A stretch of 64,000 nucleotides of DNA from an uncultured Treponema sp. (lineage in GTDB: Bacteria > Spirochaetota > Spirochaetia > Treponematales > Treponemataceae), in contig CAMHMJ010000003.1 of assembly GCA_946186185.1 (NCBI GenBank), positions 97,138 to 161,137 on the forward strand, given 5' to 3'. Shown here in pieces: positions 16,617-25,800 of the stretch. The position numbers and the translations under genes are program-made. How positions within the stretch are numbered: the first letter of the stretch is position 1; every line of letters starts with the position of its first letter. The notes under the pieces were generated by a model that was not told the origin of the DNA, made no database searches, and saw only the letters and a list, made by a program, of their open reading frames with translations.

Positions 16617-18344
16617 TTAGATCTTCATTACCACATTGGGAACCTTTGGCTTTGCTTCCCGCTTGAAAAGGTATTTTAACGGGTGAATGTCAAAGGAGTT
16701 GGAAGCCCAGCCGCCTACCGCGTTCAAATCGATGACGTTAAAGCTAACCGGGTGCTGAATCGGTAAAATTTCTGCGTCGTCCAGTAAAAGCTGTTCCGCC
16801 TGGGCTAAAAGCTTTCCGTGAGTTTCGTGGGTTACAAGGCTGGCTTCTTCAATCAACCGTTCAAATTCGTCGTTTTTCCAGCCGGAAACATTCAGGGTTG
16901 AGTTTTTTCTGAAAAGCTCAAGGAAGGCAAGAGGGTCTGCAAAATCTCCTATCCAGGTGTAGGAAAAAATATCGGCTTCAGTTTCTTCAATTTTGGAAAG
17001 ATATTCGCTGCTTGGAATTTCAATTGTTTCAAGCTTTACTCCCAGAGGTTCCCAGGCCTTTTTTAATATTTCCGCCTGTCCCTTAAGCCAGTCCCCTTCA
17101 TTTACGGCAAAGGAAATTGTCAGCTCCTGGTCAGCATCAATTCCGTGCTTTTTCCTGCATTCCTTCATCAGGCTTAGGGCTTCTTCCTTGTCCGTGTACA
17201 CATAGCCCTGAACCTGCGGGTAGCCTGCAAGAGGGTAGACCAAGGTAGTTGCCTTTACAAAAGTATCTTTTCTGAGCTCGTCCCAGGGAACGGCCTCCAG
17301 AAGCGCTGCCCTGAAATCCCGTTTGTTCCACACAGAATCTTCTTTTCCTGCCTTGAAAAACAGGTACTCGGTGGCAAATTCTGCGCTCAGGTGGGAAGTG
17401 TCCTTCTGAATGATGCGCTTTGCGTCCACGGTGCTGGAAATCCAGTCCGCCTTTCCCGTATTAAAAAGGTAGGTGTTTTCGTCTTTGTCGGAACTCAGAA
17501 TAAAAGTAATTTTTTCAAGGGGCGTGTGCTCCCTGTCCCAGTAGTTCTGGTTTTTTTCAAGAATCAGGTTCAGTCCGTCAAAGCCCTTGATTTCAAAAGG
17601 GCCTGAAAAAACGTGAATGTCCTGGGGAACAACGGAAAAGCTCGGCATGCAGAGGATTTTTGCAAGGTGGGAAGCCGGATTTTTTAAGTGAATGGAAATT
17701 GTTTTTTCATCCGGGCAGGTGATTCCCACATCCTCCCGCTGGCCTCTTCCTTCCCTGAATTCTTTAGCACCCCGGACGATGTCAAAAAGGCTTGAAAAAG
17801 GTGCATTTTTTGTTTCAAGGAGCTTAATCCAGGAATCCCGCACCGTTTCCGAAGTGATGGCAGTTCCGTTACTCAGCTTTATGTTGTCCCGCAGGGTAAA
17901 GGTCCAGCGCTTTTTGTCCCGGCTGATTCTGTAGGCAGTGGCCAGTGCATATTCCGGGTTCAAGGTAATGGGGTCGTAGGAAAAAAGACCTTCGTAAAGC
18001 CCCGTAAGAATCTGGGCTTCCACGCTGTAGGCTGAAGTGTGGGGATTTAAGTCAAAATTATGTCTGCTTACAACTATCGTAAAATTCTTCTGAAGCTCAC
18101 TGTTTACATAATTGTATATGTTTTCGCTTTCCGCTTCTAAAACTTCGTCGATTTCTTCGCCGTCATCTGTTCCCGGTGCATTCAGCTCTGAAATGCCGTC
18201 GGAGTTTGGTGAGTCCGGAGAAAGTTCCTGCTCCTGAGAGTCTGCATTTTCCGGAATGTTCTGAGAGAAGGAAGGAAAAATAAAAAAACTGAAGGCAAAA
18301 ATCGAAAAGAGTGAAAAAACAGTTCGTTTCAAAATTCTGTACAT
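16617..18344 (-). CDS. Oligopeptide ABC transporter substrate-binding protein (OppA-like, SBP family 5)
   Basis: 575 residues from the ATG at 18344. The signal peptide is residues 1-28 (TVFSLFSIFAFSFFIFPSFSQN), with no lipobox cysteine, so it is periplasmic rather than a typical lipoprotein. After an acidic Ser/Glu linker (30-75), the SBP_bac_5 fold follows, with the family landmarks LNPHTSAYSVEAQILTGLYE, RWTFTLRDNIKLSNGTAIT, WNKRDFRAALLEAV and DIFSYTWIGDFADPLAF. It would bind peptides for import, but no permease or ATPase of this system is adjacent. The promoter TTGCAT-N17-CAGAAT ends 6 bases before the ATG, so the transcript looks leaderless. An in-frame TTG six codons upstream falls inside the promoter and was rejected. 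Confidence 0.88.
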   Translation of the reverse strand: MYRILKRTVFSLFSIFAFSFFIFPSFSQNIPENADSQEQELSPDSPNSDGISELNAPGTDDGEEIDEVLEAESENIYNYVNSELQKNFTIVVSRHNFDLNPHTSAYSVEAQILTGLYEGLFSYDPITLNPEYALATAYRISRDKKRWTFTLRDNIKLSNGTAITSETVRDSWIKLLETKNAPFSSLFDIVRGAKEFREGRGQREDVGITCPDEKTISIHLKNPASHLAKILCMPSFSVVPQDIHVFSGPFEIKGFDGLNLILEKNQNYWDREHTPLEKITFILSSDKDENTYLFNTGKADWISSTVDAKRIIQKDTSHLSAEFATEYLFFKAGKEDSVWNKRDFRAALLEAVPWDELRKDTFVKATTLVYPLAGYPQVQGYVYTDKEEALSLMKECRKKHGIDADQELTISFAVNEGDWLKGQAEILKKAWEPLGVKLETIEIPSSEYLSKIEETEADIFSYTWIGDFADPLAFLELFRKNSTLNVSGWKNDEFERLIEEASLVTHETHGKLLAQAEQLLLDDAEILPIQHPVSFNVIDLNAVGGWASNSFDIHPLKYLFKREAKPKVPNVVMKI

Positions 18345-18350
18345 AGAATA

Positions 18351-18379
18351 ATTCTGTCGCAACTTGGCGAATTATGCAA
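18351..18379 (-). promoter_or_regulatory. Promoter giving a leaderless OppA-like mRNA
   Basis: On the minus strand TTGCAT (18374-18379), 17 bases, CAGAAT (18351-18356), 6 bases, ATG. Confidence 0.55.
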
Positions 18380-18390
18380 GTGGAAAAATC

Positions 18391-18452
18391 GGCTGTTCCG
18401 GTGAGAGTCGTTTTGCGGAATTCAGACGCGTCCTGCGTGGTGCTGGACGCGT
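18391..18452. repeat. Eroded element fragment plus perfect hairpin
   Basis: 18391-18420 (GTTCCGGTGAGAGTCGTTTT) resembles one arm of the dispersed element. 18426-18452 is a hairpin with 8-bp arms ACGCGTCC/GGACGCGT that shares a 14-base core with the guaB terminator and could end the gene at 18472. Confidence 0.45.
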
Positions 18453-18471
18453 TCTTCAGGGGAAGAGAAGT

Positions 18472-19884
18472 CTAGTTATCAGAAAGTCCCAGCTTTTTCA
18501 TCTGGCTTAATTCTTCAATATAGGAAACGTATTCTGCCCGCTTCTGGTTTGCCTTTACGATGATGTTCTTTACGCTTACAAGGTCGATTTTCAGGCCCTT
18601 GATTTTCGGTCTGTCCTGTGCAGCGGCGTTTGTCTTAAAGTAATCATCTGCGGCAGTTAGAAGGGTGAGGGTTTCGTTGTTTTCAGAAATCTGTTTGTTT
18701 ACAAACTGAAGAATCTGGTCTTCCGGCGATTCGTTGATTTTCTTGATTTCAGGACTTGTAGGGGTACCGAGAATTCCCAAAAAGTTTGCTTTTCGGGCAA
18801 CATTGCTGATAAAAATATTGATGTCGATTTCCCGGGCCTGCTTTGTCTGCTTCTGCTGGTCCACAATAATGAACTTATAGACAAGCGGCGGTTCCTTCAT
18901 ATTAAAAGCCTTTCGGATTGCCCGTTTAAGCTTTGTGAAGAAGGTGTTTTTTGAGCCTTCAAGAATTTTCACATTGTCGTTCAGCTTTGTTGCGATATTT
19001 GCGTATTCATTGGAAAGGTTTGAAAGAACCCTGATTGTTTCCATCAGAATCTGCTTGGTGTTTACCTTTTCTTTTTCCTTTGTAACTACTTTTACGGCAA
19101 CTTTAAGGCGCTCCAGTGTTTTTGCCTGATGAGCATCCTTATTTTCAGAAAAATCTTCTTCCGTGATTTCGTTTATAAGCTCGCTGTAGAACGGTGTTTT
19201 TCCCATTACTGAAGGGAATAGTTTTTTGATTTCTGCAATTTCCGTTGAAGGATCTGTTGCGGCTCCGGCATTATAGGAAGAATTTCCCATAATCTGGGTG
19301 CGGATTTTAAGCTTGTATTCTTCCCGCTTGAAATCAGAAAGTTCCTTTAAAATGCGGGTGATTTCTGTAATTGCTTTTGAACTTTTTGAAACGGAATCGT
19401 TTACCATGCTCAGGGAAATTGCAGGAAGGTTTCGGCGGGCTTCTGTTAAAAGGCTTGCAAGCCCCTTTGTATTCACCTTTGGATTGTTGGTGGTGAAATT
19501 TGCCCACTGGAAAGAGTTGTTGAGTTCGTTAAAGCGCTTGATTTTTGCAAGATCAAAATTTTCCACAGAGAATTTAAAATATGTGCAGACGAAGTCCATC
19601 ATGCTTTCGTAATCTGAAAAGCGTGCACCGATTACTACCGAGGCATCGCTTTCTGCGAATGCAGTATCATCCGGAGCCTTGATTTCAGAAATTTTCTTTT
19701 CAAGCTTGTAAGGGTCGGCTGTAATCAGCGCCCGCTTTAAAAGAAGGTCATAGATGTTTTTGATACAGGTGTGCAAAAGCCTGTAATTATCAAGCATTCG
19801 AGGAAGTTCCTCTGAGTTGAACCAGTTTGTCTTCTCTGCTATAGCGCCTTTTAACGCTTCCGTAAATTCCGCTCTTTCACTCAT
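18472..19884 (-). CDS. Conserved hypothetical protein, helical
   Basis: 470 residues from ATG 19884. No signal peptide or membrane segment; rich in Lys, Glu, Asn and long helices. A basic patch (TFFTKLKRAIRKAFNMKEPP) near residue 335 is followed by a beta-like VYKFIIVDQQ. I do not recognise a family. Its size and style match conserved cytoplasmic hypotheticals of Treponema. A GATAAT box (19891-19896) ends 6 bases before the ATG, so it looks leaderless. The frame extends nine codons upstream to a TTG inside the promoter, which was not used. Confidence 0.6.
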   Translation of the reverse strand: MSERAEFTEALKGAIAEKTNWFNSEELPRMLDNYRLLHTCIKNIYDLLLKRALITADPYKLEKKISEIKAPDDTAFAESDASVVIGARFSDYESMMDFVCTYFKFSVENFDLAKIKRFNELNNSFQWANFTTNNPKVNTKGLASLLTEARRNLPAISLSMVNDSVSKSSKAITEITRILKELSDFKREEYKLKIRTQIMGNSSYNAGAATDPSTEIAEIKKLFPSVMGKTPFYSELINEITEEDFSENKDAHQAKTLERLKVAVKVVTKEKEKVNTKQILMETIRVLSNLSNEYANIATKLNDNVKILEGSKNTFFTKLKRAIRKAFNMKEPPLVYKFIIVDQQKQTKQAREIDINIFISNVARKANFLGILGTPTSPEIKKINESPEDQILQFVNKQISENNETLTLLTAADDYFKTNAAAQDRPKIKGLKIDLVSVKNIIVKANQKRAEYVSYIEELSQMKKLGLSDN

Positions 19885-19890
19885 ATTCAC

Positions 19891-19896
19891 ATTATC
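19891..19896 (-). promoter_or_regulatory. -10 box placed for a leaderless transcript
   Basis: GATAAT on the minus strand, 6 bases before ATG 19884. The -35 is weak (TTATTT at 17 bases). Confidence 0.45.
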
Positions 19897-19941
19897 GGCA
19901 GAGTTTAGCAAAAAAATAAGGGAAAGTTATTTGGACGCACA

Positions 19942-20862
19942 TCAGGCCGGAATCTTAAGGCCTGCGATTACATTCAGGATTTTTACAAAGACCGCTGCGC
20001 TTTCCCAGGTAACGGAATCGGCGTTGTCGTATTTTGAATGAAGGAAGAGCCAGGATTTTGGAAGGAGACGCAGAAAATCCTTGATTTCGTTCTGGGGCGG
20101 AATGATTTTATTTGTAACAAAGTCTTCCAGAGCCGGCATTTTTACAAGGTCGAACATGTATTTTGAAGCTTCGTCGGCGGGAAGCATTGTGAAAACCACT
20201 GCCGGAATCCCAGAGGCGATGAAGCCTGCGTTGTCGCTCAGGCTTACGGGAAGATTCAGCCAGGAGGAAGGAACCGCTTTTGCAAGAATTTCCATTCCCC
20301 GTTCCTGAAGGGCGCTGTACCGTTTTTTGAAGGAGTTTTCCGCCTTTTTTAAGACGAAGGGCTTTCCGATTACCGGAACCGTGCCCCGGCCCATGCAGTC
20401 AAAGACATACACATCGTCATTTTTGATTCCAAGGCGCCTGAAAACTCCTGCCAGGTCGTAGGCGCCCTGTTCTTCAAGTATGCTTTTCTTTTCATCAGAA
20501 TTTTCTTTTTGGGCGGCAGTTGAAATTTCTTCGCCGTCAGTAAAAATCATCCTGATATTGTGTTCGAAAGGATTTTTGACCAGCTCAGCCGCCCAGTTCA
20601 TCATTGTAAAAACCGCAAAGCTGTTGTCGTTTGCTCCCGGGCTCTGGGGAACTCTGTCGTAGTGGGCAATCAGGGTTTTTATCTTAAAATACCCGTTGTA
20701 GCTTTCTTTTGGAAAATTCAGGAGAATGTGCTTTTTTCCGTTCAGGTGAAGGACGCTGCTTTTTACACCCCGCTTTTCAAGATAGTCGCTGATGAAGGCA
20801 GTTCTGTCGCAGCCCTCTTCAATGAATTTTAAAAAGTCTGAAATGCCGGCGTTTTTTTCCAT
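19942..20862 (-). CDS. M28-family zinc peptidase
   Basis: 306 residues. The co-catalytic zinc site of M28 aminopeptidases is recognisable: AHYD (His67, Asp69), GANDN with Asp79, FTDGEE with Glu111/Glu112, VFDCMGRG, and a late His in FLHSKYDNADS. There is no signal peptide, so it is probably cytoplasmic. The start ATG 20862 follows TATAAT (20869-20874) by 6 bases, with no ribosome site. It ends 57 bases before the next gene's start on the same strand, which has its own -10 box, so the two are probably separate transcripts. Confidence 0.82.
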   Translation of the reverse strand: MEKNAGISDFLKFIEEGCDRTAFISDYLEKRGVKSSVLHLNGKKHILLNFPKESYNGYFKIKTLIAHYDRVPQSPGANDNSFAVFTMMNWAAELVKNPFEHNIRMIFTDGEEISTAAQKENSDEKKSILEEQGAYDLAGVFRRLGIKNDDVYVFDCMGRGTVPVIGKPFVLKKAENSFKKRYSALQERGMEILAKAVPSSWLNLPVSLSDNAGFIASGIPAVVFTMLPADEASKYMFDLVKMPALEDFVTNKIIPPQNEIKDFLRLLPKSWLFLHSKYDNADSVTWESAAVFVKILNVIAGLKIPA

Positions 20863-20868
20863 ATAAAT

Positions 20869-20874
20869 ATTATA
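20869..20874 (-). promoter_or_regulatory. -10 box placed for a leaderless transcript
   Basis: Perfect TATAAT on the minus strand, 6 bases before ATG 20862; weak -35 (TTAGTA at 18 bases). Confidence 0.55.
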
Positions 20875-21071
20875 ACTCAGAATGGGAATTTTTACTAATG
20901 GAAGTGATGGAAGTGAAGTTTATAAAGGGGACGTTTTATAAAGAGCGGGGGAGACGGGCAGAATCTAACAAATTTTTATATAAAACTACCCATTCGTGTG
21001 GGGACATATTTTTTTTAATCTATTATTACAATCTGAAAAGTATTTAAAACGAACCATAGGAGGGTTATCGT

Positions 21072-22799
21072 ATGTTTATTAAAAAGACAGCGTGGAGGGC
21101 AGTTAGTGCTCTTCTTCTGACGCTGGTATCATTCGCACTATGCTGCACTGGTTGTGAGGTGGACGCTTCGGATTCACCTGCAAAGGTTGTCACAGTAACT
21201 TTTGACGCTAATGCCAGTGACGCTAAAGGTACCACTGGAACTATCATCGGGAAGGAAAAGGCTCTGGTTTCCATTCCTGAATGTGAGTTTACCCGTGACG
21301 GATGGACTTTTGCAAGCTGGAACACTGCAGCCGACGGAAGCGGAGAAAGCTATAAAGCCGGCGACAGTTTTGTTCTTAAAGAAGATTTGACTCTTTATGC
21401 TCAGTGGACGAAGGATGAGGAGCAGGTGAACCCTGATGACCCGGGGGAAAATGGAGAACCGGACACTCCTGCTGTTAAAAACTTCACCATTACTTTTGAT
21501 ACAGACGGCGGAAGCGATGTGAAAAGCGCTACCCTGAAGGAAAACGAAACCCTTACAAAGCCGGAAAATCCTACAAAAGAAGGATTTGATTTTGTTTCCT
21601 GGATTATTGCAAAGGAAGGGGAAACAGAAGTTGAAAAGGGCGCTAAATTCGATTTTTCAACAAAGATTACAAAGGATTACACCCTTAAGGCAAGCTGGAC
21701 TGTAAAAAAATGTACCATTTACATAGACACAGACGGCGGAGATAAAGTAGACCCGATTGTTGTGGACTATGGGCATGTACTTACAGACGAAGAATTAAAG
21801 GCTATTACGAGCGCAAGAAAATATGGCTATTATATAGAGTATTTAAAATTTGGAGACTCAGAGATTCAAATTTCTCCAGATTATCTTTCAAAAGGTAGCA
21901 TCAAAACAGACATATACATAAAAATTATCTGGAAACTAGATACATTCCCGGTTACGTTCAATCCAGATAACGGAACTTCTATAGAGTCTCAGGATGTTGA
22001 ATACAAAAAATATGCCACAGCTCCTGCTACACCTGTAAAAGAAGGGTACACATTCAAAGGCTGGTATCGTATAAAAGGTGGTTATGCTTATGGAGAATAT
22101 GTGGAGACCTATTATGATTCCCCATGGGACTTTGAGCACGACTCTGTTACAGATATTGTTGCCCTCAAAGCTCTCTACACCATCAACTCATACACCGTAA
22201 CCTTCAATCCGAATAACGGAAGCGATGCTACTTCTTCAAAGTATGATTACAATTCCTTTGTTAAAAAGCCGGCTGACCCGGTACGGGAAGGGTACAAGTT
22301 CGCAGGCTGGTATCAGGTGACAGTTAAAGCTGAGGGCGAAACCAATGTAGAAACAATCTCCGACACTCCTTTTGATTTTGAGAACAGTGTCGTAAAGAGT
22401 GAAATTACCCTTAAGGCTTTGTGGAAGGTTGAAATCGACAGCAATATTGTAGTGACCCTTGAAAAGATTTCTGGTGACGACAATATGCAGATAGTTGTTG
22501 AGACCGATGAGGATGACATGCCAAAGACTTTTGCTGTAACAGAAGGCTATGATTCATACGCCTGGTATTTAGACGGTAAACAAATGAATCTTTCTTCTGC
22601 AAAAATTGATTTTGACGACTTTGTAGCTTGTGTAGACGAAATGGTTCAGAATGGAGAACTGAAAGCAATCGAAAATGGTAAAAAGCTTAGGCTTAAGGGC
22701 GGACACCACAGACTTCAGGTGCTTGCACAGAAGAACGGGGAATCATTCCCTCACTCTGCGCTCTTTGACTATTTCATAACTTACTCAGCTCTTAACTAG
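21072..22799 (+). CDS. InlB B-repeat surface lipoprotein
   Basis: 575 residues with a lipoprotein signal peptide (lipobox region FALCCTGC, Cys near residue 28). The body holds about five InlB B-type (Listeria-Bacteroides) repeats of 70-85 residues. Each contains VTFDANA/ITFDTDGG, a GYTFxxW or GWTFASW core and a closing LTLYAQW/LKALW segment, for example 36-115, 135-215, 293-372 and 375-453. The last 120 residues form a separate domain ending in FDYFITYSALN. The repeats are beta-grasp-like modules common on cell surfaces. AGGAGG precedes the ATG at good distance. It lies 17 bases upstream of the giant repeat lipoprotein and is probably co-transcribed, suggesting a joint role at the cell surface. 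Confidence 0.85.
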   Translation: MFIKKTAWRAVSALLLTLVSFALCCTGCEVDASDSPAKVVTVTFDANASDAKGTTGTIIGKEKALVSIPECEFTRDGWTFASWNTAADGSGESYKAGDSFVLKEDLTLYAQWTKDEEQVNPDDPGENGEPDTPAVKNFTITFDTDGGSDVKSATLKENETLTKPENPTKEGFDFVSWIIAKEGETEVEKGAKFDFSTKITKDYTLKASWTVKKCTIYIDTDGGDKVDPIVVDYGHVLTDEELKAITSARKYGYYIEYLKFGDSEIQISPDYLSKGSIKTDIYIKIIWKLDTFPVTFNPDNGTSIESQDVEYKKYATAPATPVKEGYTFKGWYRIKGGYAYGEYVETYYDSPWDFEHDSVTDIVALKALYTINSYTVTFNPNNGSDATSSKYDYNSFVKKPADPVREGYKFAGWYQVTVKAEGETNVETISDTPFDFENSVVKSEITLKALWKVEIDSNIVVTLEKISGDDNMQIVVETDEDDMPKTFAVTEGYDSYAWYLDGKQMNLSSAKIDFDDFVACVDEMVQNGELKAIENGKKLRLKGGHHRLQVLAQKNGESFPHSALFDYFITYSALN

Positions 22800-22816
22800 G
22801 AAAAACGGAGAAAACT

Positions 22817-25800
22817 ATGAGAATAAATCTTTTTAAGAATATAAAAAAATGGGCTGGACGCCTGTTACTTGGAACTGCCCTCGTGGCAGGTCTTGCATCC
22901 TGTAACACGGGATTTTCTGAGGATTCTTCTTCCACCTCTGCCGGCGAAAAGGAACAGAAGGCTTATGTCAGCGTAAAATGCGGTGTTTCTTCACGAACCT
23001 TCCTTCCAACGGATATTTCTGAGGAAGACATTACAAAGGTTGAGCTTTTAGGTAGAAAAAATGCCCCTAATTCAGATATTGAATTGATTCAGGAATGGGT
23101 TTCAACAGAAAGCGATAATGCAGTTTCTGTTATGAAAAATAGCGACAAATTCTGCATGGAGCCAGGTACTTACACTTTTTTATTAGCCCTGTATGTTACC
23201 CGCAATTCAAATTATATGCTCTGCCAGAGCGGCTCCATAGAAGGAAAAACTATAAAAGCCGGAAACAACACTCTTTCCTTCCAGACAAAATATGTTGCAA
23301 ACGGAAGCGGAAGCGTTGCCATTTCCTTAAAGTGGAATAAACCTGATTATAAAATTTCTGCCATCAAGGCGGATTTCTACCCGGTATATGGACTAAATGT
23401 TTCTAAAACTTCAGCGAAAACAGACTATATTTACGGAGAAAAGACCGTTACAAGAGCCGTTCCTACCCCTGCAATGGGAAAGGAGCTAAAACCGGACTCG
23501 GACTATGAAACAATCTCAAAAACAATTGACGACATTCCTCAGGGAAACTACAATCTTGTTCTTTCTGTTTATGATGACTGTGACGAAAAAATCGACGAGC
23601 TTCCTTATACAGTGGTGGTAAAAACTGAGTGTGTAACTTACGTAAGCATCGGAATTCTTGAAGATCTGAATGCAAAATACAGCCTCTCCTTTGTAATCCA
23701 CAGGCTTGCTGAATGGACTGACGGTGAAATTAAAATCCGTGAAAATGCGGACAACAAAATAATTCTTCCTTCTGATGAAGACATCAGCTTTGACGGCTAT
23801 ATGCTTTCCGGCTGGAGCACAGAAGAAGACGGAAGCGGCGAAAATTTCGAACCTGGGGATAGTGCATTTATTTCTAAAGATACCACTTTGTACGCCCAGT
23901 GGAAGAAAGGCTGGAGGCTTACATTTATCAACGGCGACGAAGTAATTTCATACAAGGTTCCTGCTGATGAAGAGTATACAATGCAGGAGATTCCCGTTGA
24001 TGAAGGCTATACCTTTATGGGCTGGATTGATGAAAACGGTTTGACTTATTATCCAGCATCTTACTCAATAAGCGAAGATTTAGTTCTCCGCCCGATAATT
24101 TTTGAAGGTAAGGGAACAGAAGACTCTCCATACCTTTTAAAAACAATTCAGGACTGGAACAATTTTGCAAGTCTGGTAGCTGATTTATACGATTTTGAAA
24201 AAGAATATGTAAGCCTTGCCTGCGACATCGGAAGCGAAAAAGAACCTGTAACACAGATGGTTCCGGCTTACAGACCAGTTTCTACTTCCGGTGTTGCTTT
24301 AGGCAAGACCCGAAAAAAATATTTTTCCGGCACCTTTAACGGAGATGGACACGCTATTACTGTAAACTATGATAGTGATGCTGAATATGTAGCACCTTTT
24401 GCTTATACAGGTAAAGGGGCAGAGTTCAAAAATCTTACTGTAAAGGGCTCTATTAAGGGAAGCTCAACAGGTGCAGGCGGACTTATAGGTTTCCCTTACG
24501 AAAGTGTAACGGTTACAAACTGTACGGTTTCCGCAGAAATTACAGGCGCTGATGAAAGAACTGCAATTGCTGGTTTTATTTCTTACACTCCGAACTGTAA
24601 GTATGGCTCTGACTATGTATTAACGATGACTGCTTGTGTTTTTGACGGAAAATTCAAGGGTTCTGAACGACAAGATGCAGCGGGATTTTTATTTGTTAAT
24701 TCCTACTATGGTGATTTCAATTTTAAAAACTGTCTTTTTGATTCTTCAAAAGATGTAGGTGGACTATATAATTTTAAAACATTTACAAATGCTCAAAGCC
24801 ATAACGATGAAGGGCTTTACAGCACCATAGCTCCTAATTCAAGTGGCTCCAATTTTGGGGAGTCGTATGAAAATCTCACTGTTGTTCACAAAACTCTTGA
24901 GGGCTTAAATTCAATTGCAAAGCCTGTTGAGGTTCTTGGAAGAAACTATTACAAGCTGTGTGAAATTACTTATCCGACTGAAATAGATTACGATGGCGGA
25001 AATCCAGTTATTTTCGCGAACGGTGTTTATGATCCTGTCTATGACGAAAACGGAACACTTCAGAAAATTGAACTTCAGCAAGGCAAGAATTATGAAATTT
25101 CATTTAAGGATGCAAAAGGAAACACAGTAGATGCGATTTCTGACGGTGAATACACAGTTACCTTCACCGGAAAGGGAAATTATACAGGAACCTGTACAAA
25201 TAAAGTTTATGTAACAAAGCCTCTTTCAGGAAAGGGAACGGAAACGGAGCCCTACAAAATTTCAAGCATGGCTGACTGGATTTATTTCTGTAACAGTGTA
25301 GAAAACGGAAATGATTATCAGAATAAGTATGTAGAACTTACCGAAGACCTTGGAACAGAGGAAAATCCGGTTACAGCAACCGTTGGAGGAAGTTCTTATA
25401 CAAGTGCATTCTTTGGAAGCTTTGACGGAAAGGGTCACAAAATTACAGTTGATTACGATTTTACCGATGCAGCTTGGGATGAGACTTGGGGAACTTTCAA
25501 TGCAATCGGTTATTATGACGATGCTTCTTCAACTCTTGCCGAAGGACAAATGATTCCTGCCGTAAAGAATCTTACAATTGCAGGAAAAATTTTAACCGAC
25601 GGAAGAACAGGTGCCCTTGCAGGGACTGCACAGTTTGCAAAGATTTCCGATTGTGCTGTTACAGCAGAAATCAAGACAAGCAGTCAGGGATGTGTTTCGA
25701 TAGGTGGTTTTATTGGATATTTAAATGTTTATTCTAATAAGAGCTTTGCTATTGATTTCGAAGGCTGTTACTTTGGCGGTAAGCTTCTTGGAATCGACGG